From: an uncultured Eubacteriales bacterium
GTDB taxonomy: Bacteria; Bacillota; Clostridia; Oscillospirales; Oscillospiraceae
Length of the DNA stretch: 27,361 nt
Direction: 5' to 3'
Assembly (NCBI GenBank): GCA_900544705.1
Contig: UQWH01000022.1
Location: 1 to 27,361 of the forward strand
The translations under genes were made by a program, and so were the position numbers. The notes under the pieces are model-generated. The model was not told the DNA's origin. It did not search any database and saw only the letters and a program-made list of their open reading frames with translations. Shown here one piece after another: positions 14,842 to 21,939 of the stretch. Each line of letters begins with the position of its first letter. Position 1 is the stretch's first letter.

Positions 14842-15593
14842 TTGTTTTTATAGCTTGTTATCAGATTTTTCTTCCCTTATTTTTGCCCTTATGAGGTGGC
14901 GAGGGAAGCATAAACGCAAGTGAAATCGTATAAAGGGATAAGGCGGACACATTGCGATAAATCCTTTGTTTTCAAGCGTTTTGGAGGATTTTATTAAAGC
15001 CCTATGAGGGGCAGTAACCACTTATGAAATCGTGGTTTTCAAATTCCGATTTGTTAAGCCGAGTATACCATACTCTCCCATGAAAGAACACCCCTATATA
15101 GGAGAATTGGGTCGTTTTACTGCGTACGTGCGTACTAACCTCCCGTACGCACGTACGCGGCGGTTTGCCCGAAACACACCCTATACAGCTGTATCCCCCT
15201 CGGAGAGCCCACTACACTTTGCAGACCGCAGGGATGAAAGTGTCATAGCGGGTTATTACACTTCCGCAGAAGTGCCTTCTCCTCGCCGCAGACAGCCGGG
15301 TGCGCCTTTGGGAGAGCTTTCTGTGCGGCGAATCCACATCGCCCATAGGCGATGTGAGCAGGGATTCCAAGGGGCGCAGCACCCCTTGGCACACGACTTT
15401 GGTACAAAGTCTAGTGTGTTACACCTTGATAGAGGTGTACAGACCCCCGATATGCAAAAAGCCCCATGCCAACACCTTGACGGTGTAGACATGGGACTTG
15501 ATGCTTCCTCGGCCCAGCCGGGTACTCGTAACCAATCCTGACAGGCAGTTGCCGTGTCATTTCTCGAAAACTGTTTTACGAATACCCAGCTAA
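14842..15593. other. Hairpin-rich right end, no convincing gene
   Basis: About 750 bp without a credible protein. At least eight inverted repeats are visible: GAGTAT/ATACTC (15061-15075), a perfect 14-bp pair 15122-15135/15145-15158, palindrome ATACAGCTGTAT (15183-15194), CACATCGCC/GGCGATGTG (15335-15356), CCAAGGGG/CCCCTTGG (15367-15389), GACTTTG/CAAAGTC (15395-15411), TACACC/GGTGTA near 15420-15439, and a two-step hairpin CCCATG/CATGGG with ACACC/GGTGT (15463-15495). It could be a structured RNA, recombinase arm sites or a second transfer origin. Open frames here look accidental. Confidence 0.5.
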
Positions 15594-15610
15594 TGGCGGG
15601 AAACACTTTT
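15594..15610 (-). repeat. Right end of mobile element (inverted end)
   Basis: TGGCGGGAAACACTTTT, reverse complement of 6819-6835. AT-rich chromosomal sequence (ATTTACACTT) follows at once. In a circular form the two ends would meet as CACTTTT, a short coupling sequence, AAAAGTG, the shape of a tyrosine recombinase core site. Confidence 0.85.
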
Positions 15611-15626
15611 ATTTACACTTTGTTTC

Positions 15627-15655
15627 TTGCTTCCAACCCGTTTTTCTGTTAGAAT
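15627..15655 (+). promoter_or_regulatory. Predicted promoter of the DUF1538 operon
   Basis: TTGCTT (15627-15632), 17 bases, TAGAAT (15650-15655), starting 17 bp outside the right end of the element. It gives a leader of about 70 bases before the TTG start at 15730. Confidence 0.5.
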
Positions 15656-15729
15656 AAAATAAGAAAAATATCCGCTTTCCCCCGCCGGACAATTCAATCG
15701 CGCCCTGCGCAGAAAGGTGGAATCCATCG

Positions 15730-17271
15730 TTGAACAAAACCCTCTTCGGAAGCAGCAAAACCGCCATTGTCGAAAAAATGCAGGAATCCCTGCGCTCCAC
15801 CCTGCCGATCATCCTCATTGTCGCCGTGCTGTGCCTGACGATCGCGCCCTTACAGCCGGATCTTCTTCTGAGCTTTCTGATCGGCAGCGTGCTGATCATC
15901 GTGGGCATGGGCCTGTTCTCCCTCGGCGCCGAGATCTCCATGACCCCCATCGGCAACAAGATCGGCACCTCTCTCACCCGCACGCGGAATCTCCCGCTCA
16001 TTCTCGGCGTGAGCTTTCTGCTCGGCTTTGCCGTGACCGTCGCGGAGCCGGATCTTCAGGTGCTGGCCAAGACCGTTCCGCACATCGACACGACCGTCCT
16101 GCTGATCGCCGTCGGCGCGGGCGTGGGCTTTTTCCTGTCGGTGTGTATGCTGCGCATCCTGACCGGCTTCCGGCTGCGCTGGCTGCTGCTGGCCTTTTAC
16201 GGCATCGTTTTCGCGCTGGCAGCCTTTACCGACGCGGATTTTCTGAGCATCGCCTTTGACTCCGGCGGCGTGACCACCGGGCCGATGACCGTGCCCTTCA
16301 TTCTTGCGCTGGGTCTGGGCGTTTCCAACGCCCGAAGCGACGATCAGGCGGAGTCCGACAGCTTCGGTCTGGTCGCGCTGAGTTCCATCGGGCCGATTCT
16401 CGCCGTGCTCATTCTTGGCTTCTTTTATTCCGGCAGCGACGCCTCCCCGGCGCTGGACAGCGTCGTCTACACCTCGACCACCGACATCGGACTGGCCTAC
16501 CTGCGCGGGATCCCCCTCTATCTGGGCGAAATGGCGCTTGCGCTTGCACCCATCGTGGTCATTTTCCTGCTGTTTCAGATTATCCGCCTGCGCCTTTCAA
16601 AGCACAGCCTTGCAAAAATTCTGACCGGCATTGTCTATACTTACCTTGGTCTGGTGCTCTTCCTCACCGGCGTGAACGTCGGTTTCTCCGCGCTGGGCGC
16701 GGTGCTGGGGCAGGCACTTGCCGCCGGCTGGACGAAGTGGCTGACGGTGCCGCTCTGCGCGCTGCTGGGCTGGTTCATCATCTCGGCCGAGCCCGCCGTT
16801 GCGGTGCTGGAAAAGCAGATCGAAGAGGTCAGCGCGGGCGCGATCCCCGGAAAGGTCATCAAGCGCAGTCTTTCCGTCGCCATCGCCGCGGCCATGGCGC
16901 TGTCCATGCTGCGCGTGCTGACGGGACTGCCGCTTCTGTACTTCCTCGCCCCCGGCTACGCCCTCGCGCTGGCGCTGTCCTTCTTTGTCCCGGACATCTA
17001 TACCGCCATCGCCTTTGACTCCGGCGGTGTGGCCTCCGGCCCCATGACGGCGACCTTCATGCTGCAATTCATGATCGGCGCGAGCACCGCCCTCGGCGGC
17101 AATCCGCTGAAGGATGCCTTCGGCATTGTCGCCATGGTCGCAATGATGCCCCTGATCTCCATCCAGCTTGTCGGCTTCTACTACAAGCGCAAGGCCGGAA
17201 AGACGGCCGCCCCCGCCGCGGAATACGGCGACTACGACATTGTGGAACTCTGGGAGGTGGATGCCGCTTGA
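15730..17271 (+). CDS. DUF1538 membrane protein, two fused halves
   Basis: A 513-residue polytopic membrane protein made of two homologous halves. The signature AFDSGGVTTGPMTVPF occurs at 175-190 and again as AFDSGGVASGPMTATF at 428-443, each inside a hydrophobic bundle of about six or seven segments. DUF1538 proteins are often encoded as two separate subunits; paired members (UmpA/UmpB) have been reported as cation/proton antiporters. Here both parts are in one chain. Substrate is unknown. Start is TTG 15730 after AGGTGG, 10 bases upstream; no better ATG lies nearby. Its stop overlaps the start of the P-II-like gene by 4 bp, which suggests a channel or transporter with its own nucleotide-sensing regulator. 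Confidence 0.9.
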   Translation: MNKTLFGSSKTAIVEKMQESLRSTLPIILIVAVLCLTIAPLQPDLLLSFLIGSVLIIVGMGLFSLGAEISMTPIGNKIGTSLTRTRNLPLILGVSFLLGFAVTVAEPDLQVLAKTVPHIDTTVLLIAVGAGVGFFLSVCMLRILTGFRLRWLLLAFYGIVFALAAFTDADFLSIAFDSGGVTTGPMTVPFILALGLGVSNARSDDQAESDSFGLVALSSIGPILAVLILGFFYSGSDASPALDSVVYTSTTDIGLAYLRGIPLYLGEMALALAPIVVIFLLFQIIRLRLSKHSLAKILTGIVYTYLGLVLFLTGVNVGFSALGAVLGQALAAGWTKWLTVPLCALLGWFIISAEPAVAVLEKQIEEVSAGAIPGKVIKRSLSVAIAAAMALSMLRVLTGLPLLYFLAPGYALALALSFFVPDIYTAIAFDSGGVASGPMTATFMLQFMIGASTALGGNPLKDAFGIVAMVAMMPLISIQLVGFYYKRKAGKTAAPAAEYGDYDIVELWEVDAA

Positions 17272-17924
17272 ATTATGTGATCTCCATCTGTGACCCCCGC
17301 GCACTGGACACCCTGACAGGACTGTGCGCGGAGTTGGAGCTGCCGGTCAGCGTGGTGCTGCACGCCCACGGCACCGCCGTGCGCAGTATGCTGGACATTC
17401 TGGGCATAGAGAGCAACGAAAAGCGCGTCGTTCTGACCATTGCGACGCAGGAGAAAACGCGCCGCCTGATCGACGAGCAGAAGCGCCGTCTGTTCATCGG
17501 CGTGCCGGGACACGGGATCGTCGTGTCCGTCCCCATCAAAAGCATCGGAGGAGGAAAGACCGTGGCATTTTTAGGCGGCAGCCAGCAGCCCGCGAAATAT
17601 ACGCCGGAGCTGAACTATTCCTATGAACTGATCGTGGCCATCGCCAACGAGGGCCGCACCGACCTTGTGATGAACGCCGCAAGAAGCGCCGGCGCCGCCG
17701 GCGGCACCGTTCTGCACGGCAAGGGCACCGGCTCGGACAAGGCGGAAAAATTCTATTCCGTTTCCATCGCACAGGAAAAGGAAGTCATCCTCATCGTCGC
17801 AAAGGCCGAGCAGAAAGCTGGCATCATGCGGGCGATTTTGGAAAAAGCCGGCCCGAACACCGAGGCCGGAACGATCGTCTTTTCCCTGCCCACCAGCGAA
17901 GTCGCGGGCTTCGGCCTGCTGTAA
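17268..17924 (+). CDS. Tandem P-II-like signalling protein
   Basis: A 218-residue protein built of two P-II-like repeats. The second (about 112-218) is better kept: GGTVLHGKGTG (about 145-155, B-loop-like) and a last strand GTIVFSLPTSEVAGFGLL. The first (1-100) has matching VSVVLHAHGTA (27-37) and GHGIVVSVPIKSIGG, but lacks the glycine-lysine-glycine. P-II proteins bind ATP/ADP and often 2-oxoglutarate and dock on transporters. Start TTG 17268 overlaps the DUF1538 stop (TTGA), with GGGAGGTGG upstream. The tight coupling implies that it regulates the DUF1538 protein. It is not the usual 112-residue GlnB/GlnK, and effector and partner are inferred. Confidence 0.85.
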   Translation: MNYVISICDPRALDTLTGLCAELELPVSVVLHAHGTAVRSMLDILGIESNEKRVVLTIATQEKTRRLIDEQKRRLFIGVPGHGIVVSVPIKSIGGGKTVAFLGGSQQPAKYTPELNYSYELIVAIANEGRTDLVMNAARSAGAAGGTVLHGKGTGSDKAEKFYSVSIAQEKEVILIVAKAEQKAGIMRAILEKAGPNTEAGTIVFSLPTSEVAGFGLL

Positions 17925-17939
17925 GAAAGAAGATAGTCC

Positions 17940-19154
17940 ATGAAGTACGATTTCACCACGCTGCTCGATCGCCGCGGCAAAGATTCCATCGCCGCGGACC
18001 TCATTCCATGGGAGGGAAAGCCCGACCCCGGCGTTTCCGTCATCCCCATGTGGGTCGCGGACATGAGCTTCCCCACCGCGCCGCCCATTCTGGAGGCCAT
18101 CCGCGCGCGGCTGGAGATGCCGAACTTCGGCTATTTCCGTCTGCCGGATTCCTATTTTGACGCCATCGTCCGCTGGCAGCGCCGCCGCAATGGTGTGCAG
18201 TCGCTGACCCCGGCGGACATCGGCTATGAAAACGGCGTGCTGGGCGGCGTCGCCTCGGCGGTCTGCGCCCTGAGCGCGCCCGGCGATCCCATTTTGGTAC
18301 ATTCTCCCACCTATATTGGCTTCACGCACACGCTGAACGACCTCGGCCGCAAAATCGTCCACTCCCCGCTGCGGCGCGACGAAGCCGGTGTCTGGCGCAT
18401 GGACTACGAGGACATGGACGCACAGCTCAAGGCGCACCATATCCATCTGGCGATCCTCTGCTCCCCGCACAACCCCTGCGGCCGCGTCTGGGAGCGCCGG
18501 GAACTGGAAAAGGCCATGGAGGTCTACGCCGCCAACGACTGCTATGTCATTTCCGACGAGATCTGGTCGGACATCATCCTGCCCGGCCACCGGCACATTC
18601 CCACGCAGTCCGTGTCCGACGACGCAAGGCAGCGCACGATCGCCTTTTACGCGCCGAGTAAGACCTTCTCGCTGGCGGGCCTGATCGGCTCGTACCACAT
18701 CATCTACAATTCCTACCTCCGCGACCGGGTACGGCGCGTGAGCGGCTCCACGCACTACAATGACTGCAACGTGCTGTCCCTGCACGCGCTTCTGGGCGCA
18801 TACAGCGAGGCCGGTGAAGAATGGGTGGACGAAATGCGACAGGTGATAGACGAGAACTGCCGCTATGCCTGTGAATTCATCGCGGCGCACTTCCCCGGCG
18901 TGCGGGTCATGCGCCCGCAGGGGACGTATATGCTCTTCCTCGACTGCGGGGACTATCTGCGTGCCCGCGGAGAGCCGCTGCGCGAGCTGGAATACCGCGG
19001 CGTGCGCGCCGGTGTGATCTGGCAGGACGGCGAGGCGTTCGAGTTCCCGGACAGCATCCGCATGAACCTTGCGCTGCCGAAGGCGCTCCTCGTCGAGGCA
19101 ATGGAGCGGCTGAGGAAATACGCTTTTCAAGAAAGCCCAAAAGGGCTTTCTTGA
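17940..19154 (+). CDS. patB: PLP-dependent MalY/PatB-type enzyme (putative cystathionine beta-lyase)
   Basis: A 404-residue fold-type I PLP enzyme. It begins with the MalY/PatB pattern (IPMWVADMSFPTAPPI, 35-50), has SPHNPCGRVW (175-184), SDEIW with the cofactor aspartate D206, and the Schiff-base lysine K241 in APSKTFSLAG. Members cleave cystathionine or other cysteine S-conjugates to a thiol, pyruvate and ammonia, so a role in methionine synthesis downstream of hom is plausible. The ATG is 15 bp after the P-II-like gene with only a weak purine-rich site. The last ten residues and the stop codon are encoded by the left arm, loop and right arm of a perfect 17-bp palindrome, so the natural C-terminus may have been replaced by a repeat. 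Confidence 0.88.
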   Translation: MKYDFTTLLDRRGKDSIAADLIPWEGKPDPGVSVIPMWVADMSFPTAPPILEAIRARLEMPNFGYFRLPDSYFDAIVRWQRRRNGVQSLTPADIGYENGVLGGVASAVCALSAPGDPILVHSPTYIGFTHTLNDLGRKIVHSPLRRDEAGVWRMDYEDMDAQLKAHHIHLAILCSPHNPCGRVWERRELEKAMEVYAANDCYVISDEIWSDIILPGHRHIPTQSVSDDARQRTIAFYAPSKTFSLAGLIGSYHIIYNSYLRDRVRRVSGSTHYNDCNVLSLHALLGAYSEAGEEWVDEMRQVIDENCRYACEFIAAHFPGVRVMRPQGTYMLFLDCGDYLRARGEPLRELEYRGVRAGVIWQDGEAFEFPDSIRMNLALPKALLVEAMERLRKYAFQESPKGLS

Positions 19155-19213
19155 AAAGCTGCCTGCAAAATTGCAAAATCAAAAGTTGTAGTATTATTTA
19201 TTTTGCAATTTTG
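19122..19213. repeat. Two perfect palindromes at the end of patB
   Basis: GCTTTTCAAGAAAGCCC (19122-19138), loop AAAA, and its complement (19143-19159); then CAAAATTGCAAAAT (19166-19179), 20-base loop, and its complement (19200-19213). Neither is followed by a T-run, so they are not ordinary terminators, although they may stop or protect the patB transcript. They start the repeat-rich gap that lasts to the promoter at 19442. Confidence 0.8.
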
Positions 19214-19238
19214 GTCGCTGCGGCGGGTTATTGAACGC

Positions 19239-19331
19239 GAAAGGAAACCCATCTCCGCGCTAAGAGCCGCCGCTACGCGGCGGTTGCGCTCCGAAACGCC
19301 TCGCTGCGGCTCGGTGTGACGGTTTCCTTTC
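19239..19331. repeat. MITE-like palindromic unit
   Basis: GAAAGGAAACC (19239-19249) and GGTTTCCTTTC (19321-19331) are perfect 11-bp inverted ends of a 93-bp GC-rich unit. It encloses CCGCCGC-TAC-GCGGCGG (19267-19283) and near-repeats of CGCTGCGGCTCGG type. No coding potential was seen. This form is typical of small non-autonomous or REP-like repeats; an attribution to a known family was not possible. Confidence 0.65.
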
Positions 19332-19379
19332 ACTCTTTTCTTCCCTACGAATACTTTGGCTGGATAGTTTTTTCTGACA
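19331..19379 (+). repeat. Dispersed repeat, copy 1
   Basis: This stretch, containing TTCTTCCCTACGAA and GGCTGGATAGTTTTTT, recurs in inverted orientation at 27315-27361 with about 40 matching positions. It adjoins the MITE-like unit. A small hairpin GGCTCG/CGAGCC follows near 19386-19408. Confidence 0.75.
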
Positions 19380-19441
19380 TTCTAGGGCTCGCCGCTTTGC
19401 GTCGAGCCATTCGTTGTTTTGTACAAAATTTGCAGTCATGA

Positions 19442-19470
19442 TTGACAATATTCTCGTCGTAAGTTATAAT
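19442..19470 (+). promoter_or_regulatory. Consensus promoter of the nucleoside hydrolase operon
   Basis: TTGACA (19442-19447), exactly 17 bases, TATAAT (19465-19470): a full match to the housekeeping consensus. Transcription would start near 19477, about 30 bases before the first gene. Confidence 0.85.
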
Positions 19471-19506
19471 AAAGAATACTTCCAATCGGCTTGAAAGGAC
19501 ATTCCC

Positions 19507-20451
19507 ATGTACGACAAGATTCCCGTTCTGCTCGACGGCGATCCCGGTCACGACGACGCCATCGCCTGGATGCTGGCCGCATCCAGCCCGAAGCTGGACA
19601 TCCGCGCCGTGACTTCCGTATGCGGCAACCAGACGATAGAAAAAACCACCTACAACGCGCTGCGCATCTGCACGCTGCTCGGCCTGACCTGCCCTGTCGG
19701 GAAGGGCCGTCCCGCACCGCTGCTCGCCCCGCCCATGAACGCCCCCTCCGTCCACGGAGAATCCGGTCTGGACGGCCCGGCTCTGCCGGAGCCTGCCATG
19801 CAGCCGAGCCGCCTGCGCTCCGTAGAACTCATGGCCAAGGTGCTGCGCGAGAGCGAAACGCCCGTGACCATCGTCGCCACCGGGCCGCAGACAAACGTCG
19901 CCGCGCTCCTGCTGGCACACCCCGAGCTGAAGCCGAACATCGCGCGCATCAGCCTGATGGGCGGCGGCATCGCCTATGGCAACTGGACCTGCGCCGCCGA
20001 GTTCAACATTCTGGTCGACCCGGAGGCCGCGGACATCGTGTTCCGTTCCGGCATTCCCATCACCATGGCCGGGCTGGATGTGACGGAAAAAGCGCTGATT
20101 TTCCCGGAGGACTTCGAGCGCGTGCGCGCCGTGGGCAATCCGGTCGCCCGCGTGGTCGCGGACTGGCTGGAGTTCTTCTACGGCTTCCACCGCAAGCTCG
20201 GCTACGCCGGCGCACCGGTGCATGATGCCGTTGCCGTCGCCGCGCTGCTGCGCCCCGACCTCATGGACTCGCAGGAGATGTACGTGCAGATCGAGACGCA
20301 GGGCGAATACTGCCGCGGCATGACCGTCGGCGACACACGCGGGCAGCTCGGCCACGCACCCAACGCCCGCGTTCTGACTGGCATCGACCGCCGGGGCTTT
20401 GCCGATCTGCTGGTCGAGGCCGTCAGCGCCTATGATAGGGAGGGCACATGA
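19507..20451 (+). CDS. Nucleoside hydrolase, IU-type (first copy)
   Basis: Hydrolyses ribonucleosides to base and ribose for salvage. The 314-residue protein has the Ca-binding motif LDGDPGHDDA (9-18; D10, D12, D16, D17), the ATGPQTNVA segment, SLMGGG, and the C-terminal VHDAVAVA with H239 and D240. The fingerprint is that of the inosine-uridine nucleoside hydrolase family; base preference (pyrimidine or purine) cannot be told. GAAAGGA precedes the ATG by 7 bases. First gene of a four-gene plus-strand operon; its stop overlaps the start of its paralogue. Confidence 0.95.
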   Translation: MYDKIPVLLDGDPGHDDAIAWMLAASSPKLDIRAVTSVCGNQTIEKTTYNALRICTLLGLTCPVGKGRPAPLLAPPMNAPSVHGESGLDGPALPEPAMQPSRLRSVELMAKVLRESETPVTIVATGPQTNVAALLLAHPELKPNIARISLMGGGIAYGNWTCAAEFNILVDPEAADIVFRSGIPITMAGLDVTEKALIFPEDFERVRAVGNPVARVVADWLEFFYGFHRKLGYAGAPVHDAVAVAALLRPDLMDSQEMYVQIETQGEYCRGMTVGDTRGQLGHAPNARVLTGIDRRGFADLLVEAVSAYDREGT

Positions 20452-21380
20452 TGAAAAAAATTCCCGTATGGATCGACTGCGACACCGGCGTGGACGACGC
20501 CGTCGCGCTTCTCGTCGCGCACCGCCAGCCGGCACTGGAAATCGTCGGCATCAGCACCGTCGCCGGCAATGTCGCATTGGACAAAACCACGCGCAACACC
20601 CTGAAAATCTGTGACCTGATGGGCGCGGACTACCCCGTCTACCCGGGCGCGGCGCAGCCGTGGATCCGTCCCTACGCAGATGCCTCCGCTTTTCACGGTG
20701 CAGACGGTCTGGGCGGAGCCGAGCTGCCGGAGCCCTCGCGCAGTCCGGAAAAGGAAGCTGTATGGGACGCGCTGCTCCGCGCTGCCGAGCAGTACGAAGG
20801 CAGCTTGGTTCTGGTCGTCACCGGCCCGATGACCAACGCCGCAACCGCGCTTGCCAAATACCCCCGGCTGAGGGATCTTCTTTCTCACATCGTCCTTATG
20901 GGCGGCGCCGCCGTAGGCGGCAACCGCACACCCTGCGCGGAATACAACATCTATGCCGACCCGGACGCGGCGCAGGCCGTGTTCCGTTCCGGTGTTCCGG
21001 TCGTCATGTGCGGGCTGGATGTGACCCAGAAGGCCTATGTCACGCCGGAGGAGATCGAGGAGATCTGCCGGATTTCCACCCCCGTGACGCGCTTCTTCCG
21101 CGACGCCACCGCCCACGCCGCCGAGTTCAATATGCGCGACGGCAACGCCGGCCTGTGCCTGCACGACGTGTGCCCGCTTCTCTATCTGTCCGACCCGGAG
21201 CTGTTCCGGGGCGAGGAGGCAGGCGTCTATGTGGAAACGCAGAGCGAGCTGACCCGCGGCAAGACCGTGACCGACCTCTACAGCGACCATCAATTTGAAA
21301 CCAAGAACGCCTTCGTCGTGCTGGGCATCGACCGCCCCCGCTTTTTGCAGATCGTGTCCGCGGCGCTGCGTTCCTACTGA
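20448..21380 (+). CDS. Nucleoside hydrolase, IU-type (second copy)
   Basis: A 310-residue paralogue of the gene just upstream with the same order of motifs: IDCDTGVDDAVAL (D10, D12, D16, D17), VVTGPMTNAATAL, VLMGGAA, EYNIYADPDAA and LHDVCPLLYL (H239). Start: two ATG codons in a row, 20448 and 20451. GGGAGGG ends 3 bases before the first and 6 before the second, so 20451 may be the one used. Two divergent neighbours suggest separate substrate ranges, perhaps purine and pyrimidine nucleosides; this is inference. Confidence 0.95.
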   Translation: MMKKIPVWIDCDTGVDDAVALLVAHRQPALEIVGISTVAGNVALDKTTRNTLKICDLMGADYPVYPGAAQPWIRPYADASAFHGADGLGGAELPEPSRSPEKEAVWDALLRAAEQYEGSLVLVVTGPMTNAATALAKYPRLRDLLSHIVLMGGAAVGGNRTPCAEYNIYADPDAAQAVFRSGVPVVMCGLDVTQKAYVTPEEIEEICRISTPVTRFFRDATAHAAEFNMRDGNAGLCLHDVCPLLYLSDPELFRGEEAGVYVETQSELTRGKTVTDLYSDHQFETKNAFVVLGIDRPRFLQIVSAALRSY

Positions 21381-21392
21381 CAGGTGATCCGT

Positions 21393-21929
21393 TTGGAAAA
21401 AAGTGAAATTCGCAGAGAGATCCGCGAGCAGAAGCGCCGCCTGACCCCGGCGCAGATTGAAAAAGCGTCCGCCGCGCTGGCAGAACAGCTTTGTTCGCAC
21501 CCGCTCTACCTCGCCGCCCGCTCCGTTTACGGCTATCTGAGCTACAATCAGGAGGTGCTGACGCTGCCCATTCTGCAGCAGGCGATGCGCGACGGCAAGC
21601 GCGTCGCGGTGCCGAAGGTCTTTGGCGACAACATCCGCTTTCTGTGGCTGGACGACCTGAGCCGCGTCTCCGCGGGCTATCGCGGCATCCCGGAGCCGAT
21701 GGGAAGCGGCCCCGTCGCAGACGATCCCACGGCGCTGGTGCTGATGCCCGGCCTCGCCTTTACCCCCGACGGGCAGCGGCTTGGCTACGGTGGCGGCTTC
21801 TACGACCGCTTCCTTGCCGCAGAGCCCCATCCGACGCTTGCCCTTTGCTATGATTTTCAGCTTTTGCCCCAGCTTCCGACCCAGCCGCATGACATTTTGG
21901 TAGACGCCGTGCTGCACAGCCCGGTTTAG
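21393..21929 (+). CDS. 5-formyltetrahydrofolate cyclo-ligase
   Basis: Converts 5-formyl-THF with ATP to 5,10-methenyl-THF, recycling a storage folate. The 178-residue protein has the N-terminal basic helix EIRREIREQKRRLTP, VPKVFGD (73-79) and the signature LGYGGGFYDRF (130-140). I chose TTG 21393 because AGGTGA lies 5 bases before it. The in-frame GTG 21384 (181 residues) has no ribosome binding site. It lies 12 bp after the second nucleoside hydrolase. Symbols in use include fau, ygfA and mthfs, so none is assigned. Confidence 0.92.
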   Translation: MEKSEIRREIREQKRRLTPAQIEKASAALAEQLCSHPLYLAARSVYGYLSYNQEVLTLPILQQAMRDGKRVAVPKVFGDNIRFLWLDDLSRVSAGYRGIPEPMGSGPVADDPTALVLMPGLAFTPDGQRLGYGGGFYDRFLAAEPHPTLALCYDFQLLPQLPTQPHDILVDAVLHSPV

Positions 21930-21939
21930 GAGGTTTTTT

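Larger units (their letters stand above)
6819..15610. mobile_element. Integrative mobilizable element, about 8.8 kb
   Basis: Bounded by perfect 17-bp inverted ends (6819-6835 and 15594-15610). Everything inside is visibly AT-richer than the flanks and consists of mobility or accessory genes: tyrosine integrase, XRE repressor, excisionase-like protein, MobA/MobL relaxase, KTR protein, TnpV, a GNAT enzyme and a PadR/SEDS-like/lipoprotein operon. Outside both ends the GC-rich housekeeping sequence resumes at once. No type IV secretion or coupling protein is present, so transfer would rely on another conjugative element. Int type and inverted ends resemble the Tn916 mode of integration (AT-rich target, short coupling sequence), which is inferred. 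Confidence 0.88.

Noticed and set aside
15122..15411. Hairpins of the right end as the main oriT
   Set aside because: Possible, but the nested repeats at 10200-10362 lie directly before the relaxase gene, the usual place, so they were preferred.
15122..15500. CRISPR array or tRNA cluster suggested by repeated hairpins
   Set aside because: The hairpins differ in sequence and spacing, there are no regular direct repeats with spacers, and no cloverleaf could be drawn.
15032..15541. 169-codon plus-strand frame in the right end of the element
   Set aside because: It runs straight through many hairpins, has no ribosome binding site and shows no domain. A 116-codon frame on the other strand (15256-15606) has equal claim, so both look accidental.
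17571..19130. 519-codon minus-strand frame opposite the P-II-like gene and patB
   Set aside because: Antisense to two well-supported genes; the translation is histidine- and arginine-rich without motifs, as expected of a shadow frame.
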